A stretch of DNA of 32,368 nucleotides, taken from NCBI GenBank assembly GCA_011391285.1, contig JAABQU010000110.1, positions 1-32,368 of the forward strand, read 5' to 3'. Of the stretch, positions 6,512 to 16,133 are shown one piece after another (the stretch's first letter is position 1; each line of letters begins with the position of its first letter). A program made the translations under genes and the position numbers. A model generated the notes under the pieces. That model saw only the letters and a list, made by a program, of their open reading frames with translations. It was not told the DNA's origin and did no database searches. Origin of the DNA: Thiobacillus sp. (GTDB lineage: Bacteria > Pseudomonadota > Gammaproteobacteria > Burkholderiales > Thiobacillaceae).

Positions 6512-8113
6512 CTATTCGACCCGGGCGGCCAGCAAACCCGCCGCCGTCGGGACGTCTACCAGCACAACCGCTCCACCGCGATAGCCCTGCCCGTAGCGGG
6601 CAGGAATTGACTCGTACCCTTGCCTGTCTTTCAGATAAACCACCACGTACCCATCGGGGTGCGCCTTCAGCCAAGGGGCCAACTCATTGCCCCGCAACTC
6701 CTCCAGCGGCGCTTCCAGCCGGCCCATGAACTGATACTGCGCGTGATATTTCGCCGCATTCGCGACCTGTCCGCCTTCGTCCTGCACCTGCTTGATCGCC
6801 AGCGCCATCGGCTTGATGTCGTAGAACGGCCGAATCGAGTCCATTACCGCTGTCTGCGCCAGGCCCATCGTGGCGACGCTTAGCAAAGCCATGTTCACTA
6901 CGGGCTGCATGCCGCGCCGACCTGCCAGCCAGGACACCCCGCTTAGCAGCACCAGCAGCGCACCCGGCCACAGCGGCGGCAAGGCCACGACTTCATCCTG
7001 TAACGCGGCAATCTGGCCGCTGGCCGCGAGCATCAGCACACCGCCTAAAACTGCTGCCAGCAAGGCGGGCAAGCCGACCCGGAATGAAGGTCGATCAGCC
7101 AGCACGCGCGCCGCCAGCAGGGCAAACGCCGGGAACAGCGGCACCAGGTAATGCGGTTGCTTGCCGCTGATGAAGGAAAACGCGACGAACACCGGCAACA
7201 TCCAGGCCAGGCAAAAGCGCGTGCCGCGATCGAGGCCGTGTGTGAAGTGATGCGCAAGCGCCATCCACCATCCTGGCCAGACGAACCACGGAAACAGCAG
7301 CAGCGGCAACAACGGCAGATACCACCAGAACGGCCGTTGGTGGGCAAAGGATTCGACCATGCGGTCGGCCGTCTGGCCCCAGAAAATCGCATTGCGATAG
7401 GCCTCGCCTCCGGTCTGTCCGGCCGGGATCGCCCACGCCAGCGCGATGGCGGCACCGAGCAGCACCGCCAGTCCCACCCCGGCGAACCAGCGGCCCCACT
7501 TGAGGCCCGGATTCCACCACAGTGCCAACACCGTGACCGGCAGCAGATTCAACAGGATGACCGGCCCCTTGGTCAGCACGCCCATGCCGATCGCAATGCC
7601 CAGCATGACGAAGCCACGCCGTTTTTCCTCGCTGGCGGCCAGTACGCCGTGCATGCCGAACAGCACCCAGAACGCCAAAATCACGTCGAACATGACCATA
7701 CTGGAAAAGACGATCCACAGCAGCGCGCTCACCAGAACCAGCGTCGCCTGACCGCCGAGGCCGGCCTGCTCAGGCCACAGGCGCCGGGCCAGCGAATAGG
7801 TCAGCACCAATGCGCCGGCGGAAAACAGCGGTAGCACCAGACGCGGCCACCAGTCGTTGACGCCGAACAGCGCCCAGCCGGCGTGGAACATCCAGAACAT
7901 CAGAGGTGGCTTGTGGCTGTACGGTTCGCCGTTCTTGAACGGCACCAGGAAATCGCCGCGCAGCCACATCTCCCACGCCACGCTCACATAACGTGTTTCA
8001 TCGACGGGAGTCAGCGGACGCGTTGCGATTCCGACAACGGCAAGAATCGCGAGCAAAGCCAAACTTGCGAATAGTGCGTTGCGCCCATTCGCGCTTGAGG
8101 TTCGGTATGTCAT
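6512..8113 (-). CDS. ArnT-like GT39 family membrane glycosyltransferase
   Basis: A 533-residue polytopic GT-C glycosyltransferase. After the first transmembrane helix, the periplasmic loop has PVDETRYVSVAWEM, matching the Asp-Glu acid motif of ArnT/PMT enzymes, followed by SHKPPLMFWM. Roughly a dozen hydrophobic segments follow and the conserved SGKQPHYLVPLFPA is present. The C-terminal 100 residues are a soluble periplasmic domain. Such enzymes move a sugar from undecaprenyl phosphate onto lipid A, glycan or protein. No arnBCDEF gene is visible, so aminoarabinose should not be assumed. The ATG at 8113 (MTYRTSSANG) is preferred because the upstream extension to 8215 looks non-coding. The gene converges on hfq with a one-base gap. 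Confidence 0.85.
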   Translation of the reverse strand: MTYRTSSANGRNALFASLALLAILAVVGIATRPLTPVDETRYVSVAWEMWLRGDFLVPFKNGEPYSHKPPLMFWMFHAGWALFGVNDWWPRLVLPLFSAGALVLTYSLARRLWPEQAGLGGQATLVLVSALLWIVFSSMVMFDVILAFWVLFGMHGVLAASEEKRRGFVMLGIAIGMGVLTKGPVILLNLLPVTVLALWWNPGLKWGRWFAGVGLAVLLGAAIALAWAIPAGQTGGEAYRNAIFWGQTADRMVESFAHQRPFWWYLPLLPLLLFPWFVWPGWWMALAHHFTHGLDRGTRFCLAWMLPVFVAFSFISGKQPHYLVPLFPAFALLAARVLADRPSFRVGLPALLAAVLGGVLMLAASGQIAALQDEVVALPPLWPGALLVLLSGVSWLAGRRGMQPVVNMALLSVATMGLAQTAVMDSIRPFYDIKPMALAIKQVQDEGGQVANAAKYHAQYQFMGRLEAPLEELRGNELAPWLKAHPDGYVVVYLKDRQGYESIPARYGQGYRGGAVVLVDVPTAAGLLAARVE

Positions 8114-8316
8114 CACACGGGTTCCGGAATAATAGGGGCCGAGCCTCGTCACTTGCCATCGATAGCCTTTGGCCAGCCCGGTGCAACACGCCAGGCTTGC
8201 ATCAACCGGCAACAAGCCCCTTTAGGCCGCGGCAAATTAACACAAATTGCCATGCCACGCGCATAATCCCAGCCTTTCTGGATGCTGCGAGCTAGCGCAA
8301 GCAGCGACGAACACCG

Positions 8317-8982
8317 ATGGAGTTCCTGACTTCCGAAGAGGCTACCGAACGGACGCGCATCATCCTGCGCGGCTCCGTTCTGCTGTGGCTTGGCGCACTG
8401 ACGGCGTGGCTGATCCGCGCCGATGCTGCGCTGCTTCAACAATTCGACACGCGCCCCTTTTTCATTGGCTTGCGCCCGGTTTTCGAGTGGTATAGCGATT
8501 GGGGCATGTTCATTTTCTATGCGTTCTTCATCGCGCTGCTGATGTTCGGCGTGCGCTATAAGCGCCCTCTGTTCACGCAGGCCGGACTCGCCTATGTTTA
8601 CGCGCAACTGTTTGGAACATTCCTGCTGATACGCCTGATCAAGATTGGCTGCGGACGGCCGCGCCCGCATGTGGCCACGGTGCACGACGCTCTTTGCCAG
8701 GCGCCCAGCCTCGCCCACGCTTTCAATTCGTTTCCGTCGAGCCACGCTGTTAATGTGGCTGTGGGTGCAATGTTTATCTTTTTCCTCTTGCGTTCGCGGG
8801 CCGCCGCGCTGTTCGCGCTTACCGCTGCGCTTCTCATGGCGCTGGCGCGCATTGCGATTGGCGAACACTATTTGTCCGACGTATTGGCCGGTCTGGCATT
8901 CGGTGTGGCTATCGCAGCGGTCGTCATGCGGGTTTATCTGCTTCCTCGCTGGCGAGCGATCGAAACCGCTGCAACGCAATAA
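8317..8982 (+). CDS. PAP2 superfamily membrane phosphatase
   Basis: A 221-residue integral membrane protein with the three PAP2 motifs. These are a Lys/Arg-Pro motif (KIGCGRPRPH), the central FPSSHAV, and RIAIGEHYLSDVLAG carrying the catalytic His and Asp. Enzymes of this type remove phosphate from lipid pyrophosphates such as undecaprenyl diphosphate or from phosphatidylglycerophosphate. About six transmembrane helices fit the sequence. It is transcribed alone on the plus strand, divergent from the ArnT-like gene and convergent with the VTT gene. Its neighbours suggest a polyprenyl-lipid substrate, but this is inference. No good Shine-Dalgarno sequence is seen before the ATG at 8317. Confidence 0.88.
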   Translation: MEFLTSEEATERTRIILRGSVLLWLGALTAWLIRADAALLQQFDTRPFFIGLRPVFEWYSDWGMFIFYAFFIALLMFGVRYKRPLFTQAGLAYVYAQLFGTFLLIRLIKIGCGRPRPHVATVHDALCQAPSLAHAFNSFPSSHAVNVAVGAMFIFFLLRSRAAALFALTAALLMALARIAIGEHYLSDVLAGLAFGVAIAAVVMRVYLLPRWRAIETAATQ

Positions 8983-8994
8983 GCGGCCAAGCCC

Positions 8995-9693
8995 TCAACG
9001 CCGCGGAGCGTCCTCGCCCAGAGCTTCTTCGAGCGTCTCGTCGAGCGCCGCGCCTCTCCGGCTGCGGCGGTACAAATACATACCCAGCGCCATGAAAATC
9101 AGGAAAAGTGCGATCGCCAGCGCAAGTTTCAGCATGGGCGCGATATGCACCCCGCTGCCGACCAGGGCAAACACCAGCGTCTGTGGCAGATAGCCGATCA
9201 AGGAACCGAAGAAGAAATAGACGGGCCGGATGCTGGAGATGCCTGCGGCCAGATTGGTCAACAGGTTGCTTCCTACCGGCAGCAGACGGATCAGCACCGT
9301 CATCGAAAAGGGGTGCTGGTGGATGAAGCGGTCGAAGCGACGGGCGCGATCGCCCAGTCGGGCGCGCAGAAGGCCCTGTCCGAAGAAGCGCGCGTAGACG
9401 AAGCTCAGCATGCAGCCCAGCAGCGCCGCCAGCGCGCCGAGCAATGTGCCCAGCCCTACGCTGAAAGCATAACCGCCGAGAAAGGCGATGACCTGGCGCG
9501 GCAGGCCGATGGCAGTGAACAGCCCACCCATCAGCAAAAACAGAAGTGCGCCGTTGATCCCGTGTCCACGCACCCGCGCATCGATCCAGGCCTCGTTGAC
9601 GCTGCTGCCCAGATCGCTCGCATTGAACAGATAGCCCAGGAGCGCCAAGCTGAATATCAGCGCCAAGCCCTTGAGGATGACGCGCGCCCGCAT
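8995..9693 (-). CDS. VTT-domain (TVP38/TMEM64, DedA-related) membrane protein
   Basis: A 232-residue membrane protein of the VTT/DedA superfamily. Characteristic pieces are GLPRQVIAFLGGYAFSVGLG (the re-entrant first half) and IRLLPVGSNLLTNLAAG, with hydrophobic helices near residues 5-22, 45-65, 75-105, 135-185 and 190-215. Some members of the wider DedA/VTT group recycle undecaprenyl phosphate across the membrane. Whether this one does is not shown. The start is the ATG at 9693, which shares one base with the stop of the upstream GT2 gene (TAATG), so the pair is translationally coupled. A Glu/Asp-rich cytosolic tail ends the protein. Confidence 0.85.
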   Translation of the reverse strand: MRARVILKGLALIFSLALLGYLFNASDLGSSVNEAWIDARVRGHGINGALLFLLMGGLFTAIGLPRQVIAFLGGYAFSVGLGTLLGALAALLGCMLSFVYARFFGQGLLRARLGDRARRFDRFIHQHPFSMTVLIRLLPVGSNLLTNLAAGISSIRPVYFFFGSLIGYLPQTLVFALVGSGVHIAPMLKLALAIALFLIFMALGMYLYRRSRRGAALDETLEEALGEDAPRR

Positions 9694-10442
9694 TACAGGT
9701 CGGAGTCGGCCTCGATCAGCGGCAGGCGCACCCGCCGCTGCAACCAGGCCACGCCGAACAGGTCGACGATGCCCACCCACAGCCGGTTGTGCACGCCGTA
9801 TTTGGAGGTGCCGCGTTCACGCGCGCGGTGGTGTACCGGCACCGACACCACCGCGCCACCGTTGCGCAGCACCAGAGCCGGCAGGAAGCGATGCATGTGA
9901 TCGAAGTTGGGCAGTTGCAGGAAGGTCTCGCGGGCGAACACCTTGAGGCCGCAACCGGTGTCGGGGGTGTTGTCCTTGAGCATGCGCGAGCGCACGCCGT
10001 TGGCGATTTTCGAGGAAATGCGGCGAATGAAGGTGTCGTTGCGCTTGGCCCGCCAACCCGCCAGCAGTTCCAGATTCGCCGGTTGAGCCGGGTTGGCCAG
10101 TTCGGCCAGCAGCGCGGGAATGTCGGCGGGATCGTTCTGGCCGTCGCCGTCGAGGGTGGCGATCCACTCGTAGCGCGCTGCGGTCACCCCGGTGGTGACC
10201 GCCCGGCTCTGCCCGCACGACTCGCGGTGGCGAAGCACGCGCAGCATCGGGAATTCGGTTTTCAGCGACTGCAGACGTGCTTGCGTGGCATCCGTGCTGC
10301 CGTCGTTGATATAGAGGATTTCGAACGTGGTATTGCCGGACAGCGCCGCCGCGATTTCGCGCACGAGCGGCTCAACGTTCTCCTGCTCGTTCTTGACGGG
10401 TACGACCACGGACAGCCTGCCGTGGTAGGCATGTTTCGGCAT
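9693..10442 (-). CDS. Family 2 glycosyltransferase, polyprenyl-phosphate sugar synthase type
   Basis: A 249-residue GT2 enzyme resembling dolichyl-phosphate mannose synthases. The N-terminus LSVVVPVKNEQENVEPLVRE begins the nucleotide-sugar fold. INDGSTDAT and TLDGDGQNDP supply the metal- and donor-binding Asp residues, and RARERGTSKYGVHNR is the acceptor-side motif typical of DPMS-like enzymes. It has no C-terminal transmembrane pair, so it is a peripheral membrane enzyme. The expected reaction is transfer of a sugar from a nucleotide donor to undecaprenyl phosphate. It overlaps the VTT gene by one base and starts 25 bases after the tRNA-Ser gene on the same strand. No clear Shine-Dalgarno sequence precedes its ATG. 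Confidence 0.88.
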   Translation of the reverse strand: MPKHAYHGRLSVVVPVKNEQENVEPLVREIAAALSGNTTFEILYINDGSTDATQARLQSLKTEFPMLRVLRHRESCGQSRAVTTGVTAARYEWIATLDGDGQNDPADIPALLAELANPAQPANLELLAGWRAKRNDTFIRRISSKIANGVRSRMLKDNTPDTGCGLKVFARETFLQLPNFDHMHRFLPALVLRNGGAVVSVPVHHRARERGTSKYGVHNRLWVGIVDLFGVAWLQRRVRLPLIEADSDL

Positions 10443-10467
10443 GATTTCAGCGTGGTCGAATTGTGTG

Positions 10468-10558
10468 TGGCGGAGAGGGCGGGATTCGAACCCGCGTTAG
10501 GATATTATCCTAAACACGCTTTCCAGGCGTGCGACTTAAACCGCTCATCCACCTCTCC
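10468..10558 (-). tRNA. tRNA-Ser(GGA)
   Basis: Read on the minus strand, a full class II tRNA folds from G at 10558 to an encoded CCA at 10468-10470. The acceptor stem is GGAGAGG paired with CCTCTCC, with discriminator G. The anticodon loop CCTGGAAAG gives anticodon GGA, which reads UCC and UCU serine codons. The long variable arm contains a TAGGA/TCCTA stem, as expected for serine, and GGTTCGAATCC is the T loop. Confidence 0.96.
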
Positions 10559-10569
10559 GGGAGCGGCGC

Positions 10570-10598
10570 ATCATACCGGAAGCGCCTGCCTGCGGCAA
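10570..10598 (-). promoter_or_regulatory. Sigma-70 promoter of tRNA-Ser
   Basis: On the minus strand, TTGCCG (-35, 10593-10598) and TATGAT (-10, 10570-10575) are 17 bases apart and sit directly upstream of the tRNA. The stretch between the -10 box and the tRNA is GC-rich (GCGCCGCTCCC), as in stable-RNA promoters under stringent control. Confidence 0.65.
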
Positions 10599-10655
10599 AT
10601 TGGAATGTGCGTTTCGCCCGGATGTTCGGGATTCCGAAAAAAATGCCCCCGGCCA

Positions 10656-10683
10656 CTTGAAGCGTCTGTTTTTGCCCCCAGTT
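10656..10683 (+). promoter_or_regulatory. Sigma-32 (heat-shock) promoter of grpE-dnaK
   Basis: CTTGAAG (10656-10662) and CCCCAGTT (10676-10683) are 13 bases apart. They match the RpoH consensus CTTGAAA-N11-16-CCCCATNT closely. The element ends 27 bases before the grpE ATG. No CIRCE inverted repeat is visible, so control by RpoH rather than HrcA is suggested. Confidence 0.75.
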
Positions 10684-10710
10684 CTCAGAGGGAATTAATT
10701 GGGAGCAAAC

Positions 10711-11232
10711 ATGCAGGACGAACTCAAAACTGACACGGACACAGCGGAAACCCGCGAGAAGGAAACCATGCCGAGCCTGGAGGAGTTGCTGAAAGCAGCT
10801 GAACTTCAGGCAGCCGAGCATCACGACGCCTGGCTGCGCGCCAAGGCGGAAACCGAGAATATGCGCCGCCGCGCGGCGGAAGACGTCGACCGCGCACGCA
10901 AGTTCGCGGTGGATAACTTCGCCAGCGAGTTGCTGGCGGTGAAGGACAGCCTGGAAGCGGCACTCGCCGCCGAATCGCCGAGCGTGGAAAACATGAAGGA
11001 CGGCGTCGACCTGACCCTGAAGCAGCTGACTGCCGCCTTCGGCAAGTTCAACCTCCACGACATCGACCCGCTGGGCGAGAAGTTCGACCCGCACCAGCAC
11101 CAGGCCATCCAGATGGTCGAGTCCGACCAGCCGGCCAACACGGTAGTGACGGTGCTGCAGAAGGGCTACCGCCTCAATGAACGCACGCTGCGGCCGGCGC
11201 TGGTGATGGTCGCCAAGGGCAAGGACGCTTGA
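10711..11232 (+). CDS. grpE: GrpE nucleotide exchange factor
   Basis: A 173-residue co-chaperone that releases ADP from DnaK. The N-terminal half forms a long helix or coiled coil ([32 protein letters not shown], about residues 20-60). The C-terminal beta domain carries [14 protein letters not shown] and the family ending [23 protein letters not shown]. The ATG at 10711 is chosen over an upstream in-frame TTG because GGGAG at 10701-10705 is well spaced for it. It opens the chaperone operon directly behind the sigma-32-type promoter, and dnaK follows after 60 bases. Confidence 0.96.
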   Translation: MQDELKTDTDTAETREKETMPSLEELLKAAELQAAEHHDAWLRAKAETENMRRRAAEDVDRARKFAVDNFASELLAVKDSLEAALAAESPSVENMKDGVDLTLKQLTAAFGKFNLHDIDPLGEKFDPHQHQAIQMVESDQPANTVVTVLQKGYRLNERTLRPALVMVAKGKDA

Positions 11233-11292
11233 AATAGCGACAACCTCCCCCACATTCGAATCAACTCAATCTCTATCTAGAAGGAACACATC

Positions 11293-13209
<1,917 letters not shown>

Positions 13210-13225
13210 GGGAGTCAGGGATCGG

Positions 13226-13320
13226 GATTCAGGGATCAGGGAAGGTCGTGCGTCGCGCGGCTTTCCCTTTTTTCACTGGATTCTGTTCCCCGCCCAACCC
13301 TGAATTCTGATCCCTGAATC
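13226..13320. repeat. 13-bp inverted repeat flanking the dnaK terminator
   Basis: GATTCAGGGATCA (13226-13238) and its exact reverse complement TGATCCCTGAATC (13308-13320) bracket the dnaK-dnaJ spacer. Around them are further degenerate GGGATCAGGG and CCCTGAAT units. The 13-mer CCCAACCCTGAAT at 13293-13305 is shared with the trpS leader. The whole 123-base spacer appears to be made of this short-repeat family plus a terminator. Confidence 0.75.
13239..13273 (+). terminator. Rho-independent terminator after dnaK
   Basis: Starting 30 bases after the dnaK stop, GGGAAGGTCGTGC and GCGCGGCTTTCCC can form a 13-bp stem (three of the pairs are G-U) around a three-base loop, followed directly by TTTTTT. 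It probably reduces read-through into dnaJ, giving less DnaJ than DnaK. Confidence 0.72.
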
Positions 13321-13332
13321 CTGACCCCTGAT

Positions 13333-14451
13333 ATGTCAAAACGCGACTACTACGAAGTCCTCGGCGTCGCCAAGAACGCCTCGGACGAAGACATCAAGAA
13401 GGCCTACCGCAAGCTGGCCATGAAGCACCATCCTGACCGCAACCCGGATGACAAGGGCGCGGAGGAGAAATTCAAGGAGGCCAAGCAGGCCTACGAAATC
13501 CTGTCCGATTCGGACAAACGTGCCGCCTATGACCAGTTCGGCCACGCCGGGATCGACCAGCAGGCGGGAATGGGCGGCGGTTACGGCGGGGGCAGCGGCT
13601 TTTCCGATGCCTTCTCGGACATTTTCGGCGACATCTTCGGTGGCGGTGGCGGCAGCCGCCGCGACCGCGTCTACCGCGGTGCCGACCTGCGCTACAACCT
13701 GGAAATCGGTCTGGAAGAAGCGGCGCGCGGCACCGAAACCAAGATTCGCATCCCGACGCTGGAAGAGTGCGGCACCTGTCACGGCAGCGGCGCCAAGCCC
13801 GGCACGCAGCCGACCACCTGCACCACCTGCGGCGGCCATGGCCAGGTACGCATCCAGCAAGGGTTTTTCTCGGTGCAGCAGACTTGTCCGCGCTGCGGCG
13901 GCACCGGCAAGATGGTGACCGATCCCTGCACCGCCTGCCATGGCGAAGGCCGCGTCAAGAAGCACAAGACGCTGTCGGTGAAGATTCCCGCCGGCGTGGA
14001 CAGCGGCGATCGCATCCGTCTGGGCGGCGAAGGCGAGGCCGGGGTCAACGGCGGCCCGCCGGGTGATCTCTATGTGGTGATCCACCTCAAGGAACACCCG
14101 GTGTTCAAGCGCGATGGCAACGATCTGCATTGCGAAATGCCGATCAGCTTTGCGACTGCGGCACTCGGCGGCGAGGTCGACATTCCCACCCTCGACGGCC
14201 ATGCCAAGATCAAGATTCCGACCGAAACACAGTCGGGCAAGGTGTTCCGCCTGCGCGGCAAGGGCATCAAGGGCGTGCGCAGCAACGCACCGGGGGATCT
14301 GCTATGCCACATGCAGATCGAGACGCCGGTGAACCTCTCGGAACGTCAGCGGGAGTTGTTGCGTGAATTCGAGGCCTTGAGCCCGGGGCGGAACAACAAT
14401 CCGCGTGCGCAGTCTTTCATGGACAAGGTCAAGTCATTCTTCGGACAGTAA
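13333..14451 (+). CDS. dnaJ: Hsp40 co-chaperone DnaJ
   Basis: A class I J-protein of 372 residues that delivers substrates to DnaK and stimulates its ATPase. The J domain (about 1-70) has the HPD motif at 34-36 (KHHPDRN). A Gly/Phe-rich region follows ([12 protein letters not shown] to GGGGGSRR, about 78-115). The zinc domain has four CxxCxGxG repeats: [24 protein letters not shown] and CTACHGEG. Beta domains and a dimerisation tail close the protein. No Shine-Dalgarno sequence is seen: the ATG is preceded by CCCCTGAT of the intergenic repeat. The terminator-like hairpin upstream implies lower or separately controlled expression. Confidence 0.97.
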   Translation: MSKRDYYEVLGVAKNASDEDIKKAYRKLAMKHHPDRNPDDKGAEEKFKEAKQAYEILSDSDKRAAYDQFGHAGIDQQAGMGGGYGGGSGFSDAFSDIFGDIFGGGGGSRRDRVYRGADLRYNLEIGLEEAARGTETKIRIPTLEECGTCHGSGAKPGTQPTTCTTCGGHGQVRIQQGFFSVQQTCPRCGGTGKMVTDPCTACHGEGRVKKHKTLSVKIPAGVDSGDRIRLGGEGEAGVNGGPPGDLYVVIHLKEHPVFKRDGNDLHCEMPISFATAALGGEVDIPTLDGHAKIKIPTETQSGKVFRLRGKGIKGVRSNAPGDLLCHMQIETPVNLSERQRELLREFEALSPGRNNNPRAQSFMDKVKSFFGQ

Positions 14452-14596
14452 AACGGGGCGCCGAGAGCTTGTAGAGAATGGCCGCAAGGACGGGCAACAT
14501 GCCTGGGCTGGCTGTTCTTGGCTAGGCTGTACTCTTTTAGAAAAGCACTAAGCTGGATGTGTATTACCAACACCAACCAATAGGAGGATGGACCCC

Positions 14597-15100
14597 ATGC
14601 ACAAACCCTCACTGATCGCGGCAAGTTGCGCCGCGCTGCTCACCTTTCCCGCCATCGCAGCAGACGTCCCGGTCATCGTCAAAATCCCCCGGCTCACCGT
14701 CGAGGCTTCCGGAAAAATCGCACATGCCGCAATGGACGCCTGCCGCAAGCAGGGCATCCAGATCGGCGTGACCGTGGTTGATCGCAGCGGCGACGCCATG
14801 GTCGTATTGCGCGACACGCTGGCGCCGAGAATCACGCTGGAAATCAGCCAGCAAAAGGCCTTTACGGCGGTCAACTTCAATGCTGCCACCTCGAGCATGG
14901 AAAACCGCTTCACCCAGCCCTTCTCGGTCGGCAAGGTCGATGGCCTGGTGTTTTCCGCGGGTGGCGTGCCCATCGAGGCCGCCGGCAACATCATCGGCGC
15001 GGTCGGCATTTCCGGCGCGGCCACGGGCGAGCAGGACGAGGCCTGTGCCCGCGCAGGCATCCAGGCGATCCAGTTCGAACTCGAAACCGCGAACCTGTAA
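14597..15100 (+). CDS. Exported GlcG/HbpS-family (heme-binding-like) protein
   Basis: A 167-residue protein of the GlcG/HbpS family (DUF336 fold). Some members bind heme or cobalamin, but many have no known function. A signal peptide is clear: MHKPSLIAASCAALLTFPAIAA, with cleavage near residue 22. The body shows the family pattern: ACRKQGIQIGVTVVDRSGDAMVVLRD, then ENRFTQPFSVGKVDGLVFSAGG, and AAGNIIGAVGISGA near the end. The ATG at 14597 is preferred over the ATG at 14588 because AGGAGG (14582-14587) sits nine bases before it, against zero for the earlier codon. It stands alone between dnaJ and a strong terminator, so it is probably monocistronic. Confidence 0.85.
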   Translation: MHKPSLIAASCAALLTFPAIAADVPVIVKIPRLTVEASGKIAHAAMDACRKQGIQIGVTVVDRSGDAMVVLRDTLAPRITLEISQQKAFTAVNFNAATSSMENRFTQPFSVGKVDGLVFSAGGVPIEAAGNIIGAVGISGAATGEQDEACARAGIQAIQFELETANL

Positions 15101-15130
15101 CTCCACGGCCAAAGCGTAACTCCGGCCTGA

Positions 15131-15172
15131 AAAGGGCGAACCCGACTCCCGGGTTCGCCCTTTGCATTTTTT
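15131..15172 (+). terminator. Strong terminator after the GlcG-family gene
   Basis: AAAGGGCGAACCCG (15131-15144) and CGGGTTCGCCCTTT (15150-15163) form a perfect 14-bp stem with a five-base loop. A run of six T residues follows at 15167-15172. It begins 30 bases after the stop codon. Confidence 0.9.
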
Positions 15173-15189
15173 GCGCCGCCCCCAGGCGG

Positions 15190-15204
15190 TATGATTGCAA
15201 TCAT
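15190..15204 (+). promoter_or_regulatory. TATGAT box within a 14-nt palindrome upstream of tcdA
   Basis: ATGATTGCAATCAT (15191-15204) is a perfect palindrome. Its left end overlaps a good -10 hexamer TATGAT (15190-15195), about 80 bases upstream of tcdA. The -35 position falls in a T-run with little match. It may be a promoter with an overlapping operator. The evidence is the sequence only. Confidence 0.35.
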
Positions 15205-15276
15205 GCCTTTCGCCTGTCAGCCTGTAGCCCTGATGCCGTCTGCCTCTTTGGCAGTGTCCGTTTCTTTGTCCCCTCC

Positions 15277-16086
15277 ATGACCGACCTCTTTCATAGCGAA
15301 CACGCGATCGATTTCGAGCGCCGCTTCGGTGGTGTTCGACGGCTCTATGGCAGCCCGGCTTTCGAGCGATTCCAGCAGGCGCATGTCTGCGTCATCGGCA
15401 TCGGCGGTGTCGGCGCCTGGACCGCCGAGGCGCTGGCACGCTCGGCCATCGGCCAGCTCACCCTGGTCGACCCCGACCACCTGGCCGAATCCAACATCAA
15501 CCGCCAGATTCATGCGCTGACGCACGAACTTGGCAAGTCGAAGATCCAGGCCATGACGGAACGCATCCATGCAATCAATCCCCTATGCCGGGTGAGCGGT
15601 GTGGAAGAATTTCTGACTGCAGAGAATGTGGCCGGACTGCTGGCGGAGGATTTCGATTACGTGGTCGATGCCATCGACAGCACCCGCGCCAAGACCGCGC
15701 TGATCGTTCACTGCCGCCGCCAGCGCATCCGACTGGTCTGCGTCGGCGCTGCCGGTGGCCAGACGGACCCCGGACGCGTGCAACTCGCCGACCTTGCCAA
15801 CACCACCGAAGACCCGCTGCTCTCCAAGGTTCGCGCCAGCCTGCGCCGCGAGCACGGCTTTCCGCGTGAGCGGGGGAAAAAGTTCGGCGTCGACTGCGTC
15901 TATTCGACCGAACCCCTCACCTATCCGAGTGCCGAGGGCGGTGTGTGCTACGAGCGTCCGGAGGACGCCCACCTGCACGGGCTGAATTGCGCCGGTTTCG
16001 GTTCTTCGGTGTGCGTCACCGCAACCTTCGGCCTGCGTGCCGCATCGCAGGTGCTCAACAAGTTGGCCGCGCGATCAAAGAAGTAA
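15277..16086 (+). CDS. tcdA: tRNA threonylcarbamoyladenosine dehydratase (CsdL)
   Basis: A 269-residue E1-like enzyme of the ThiF/MoeB group that uses ATP to cyclise t6A37 to ct6A in tRNAs. The opening segment FERRFGGVRRLYG is the TcdA hallmark. The Rossmann ATP loop is VIGIGGVGAWTAEAL (about residues 39-53), followed by LVDPDHLAESNINRQ with its conserved Asp and Arg, and VVDAIDSTRAKTALI. The C-terminal part holds CVYSTEPLTYP. It lacks the two CxxC zinc motifs of MoeB, as expected. It is transcribed alone, and yciO, another t6A-pathway relative, sits elsewhere in this window. Confidence 0.93.
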   Translation: MTDLFHSEHAIDFERRFGGVRRLYGSPAFERFQQAHVCVIGIGGVGAWTAEALARSAIGQLTLVDPDHLAESNINRQIHALTHELGKSKIQAMTERIHAINPLCRVSGVEEFLTAENVAGLLAEDFDYVVDAIDSTRAKTALIVHCRRQRIRLVCVGAAGGQTDPGRVQLADLANTTEDPLLSKVRASLRREHGFPRERGKKFGVDCVYSTEPLTYPSAEGGVCYERPEDAHLHGLNCAGFGSSVCVTATFGLRAASQVLNKLAARSKK

Positions 16087-16133
16087 GACGGCAGTTTTTC
16101 AGCCGAGGCGCATTCGGGGATGTGACGGTGAGA

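Noticed and set aside
6512..10442. Reading the locus as an arn (aminoarabinose) operon
   Set aside because: Only ArnT-like and GT2 folds are present. No arnA, arnB, arnD or flippase arnEF is seen, so the sugar cannot be named.
10468..10558. tRNA-Ser as a prophage or island attachment site
   Set aside because: No integrase, no repeated tRNA 3' end and no foreign genes lie on either side.
10559..10710. CIRCE/HrcA operator before grpE
   Set aside because: No TTAGCACTC-N9-GAGTGCTAA-like inverted repeat is present in the upstream region.
14588..14599. Earlier ATG (14588) as the start of the GlcG-family gene
   Set aside because: AGGAGG directly abuts it with no spacing. The ATG at 14597 has proper spacing and gives a cleaner signal peptide.
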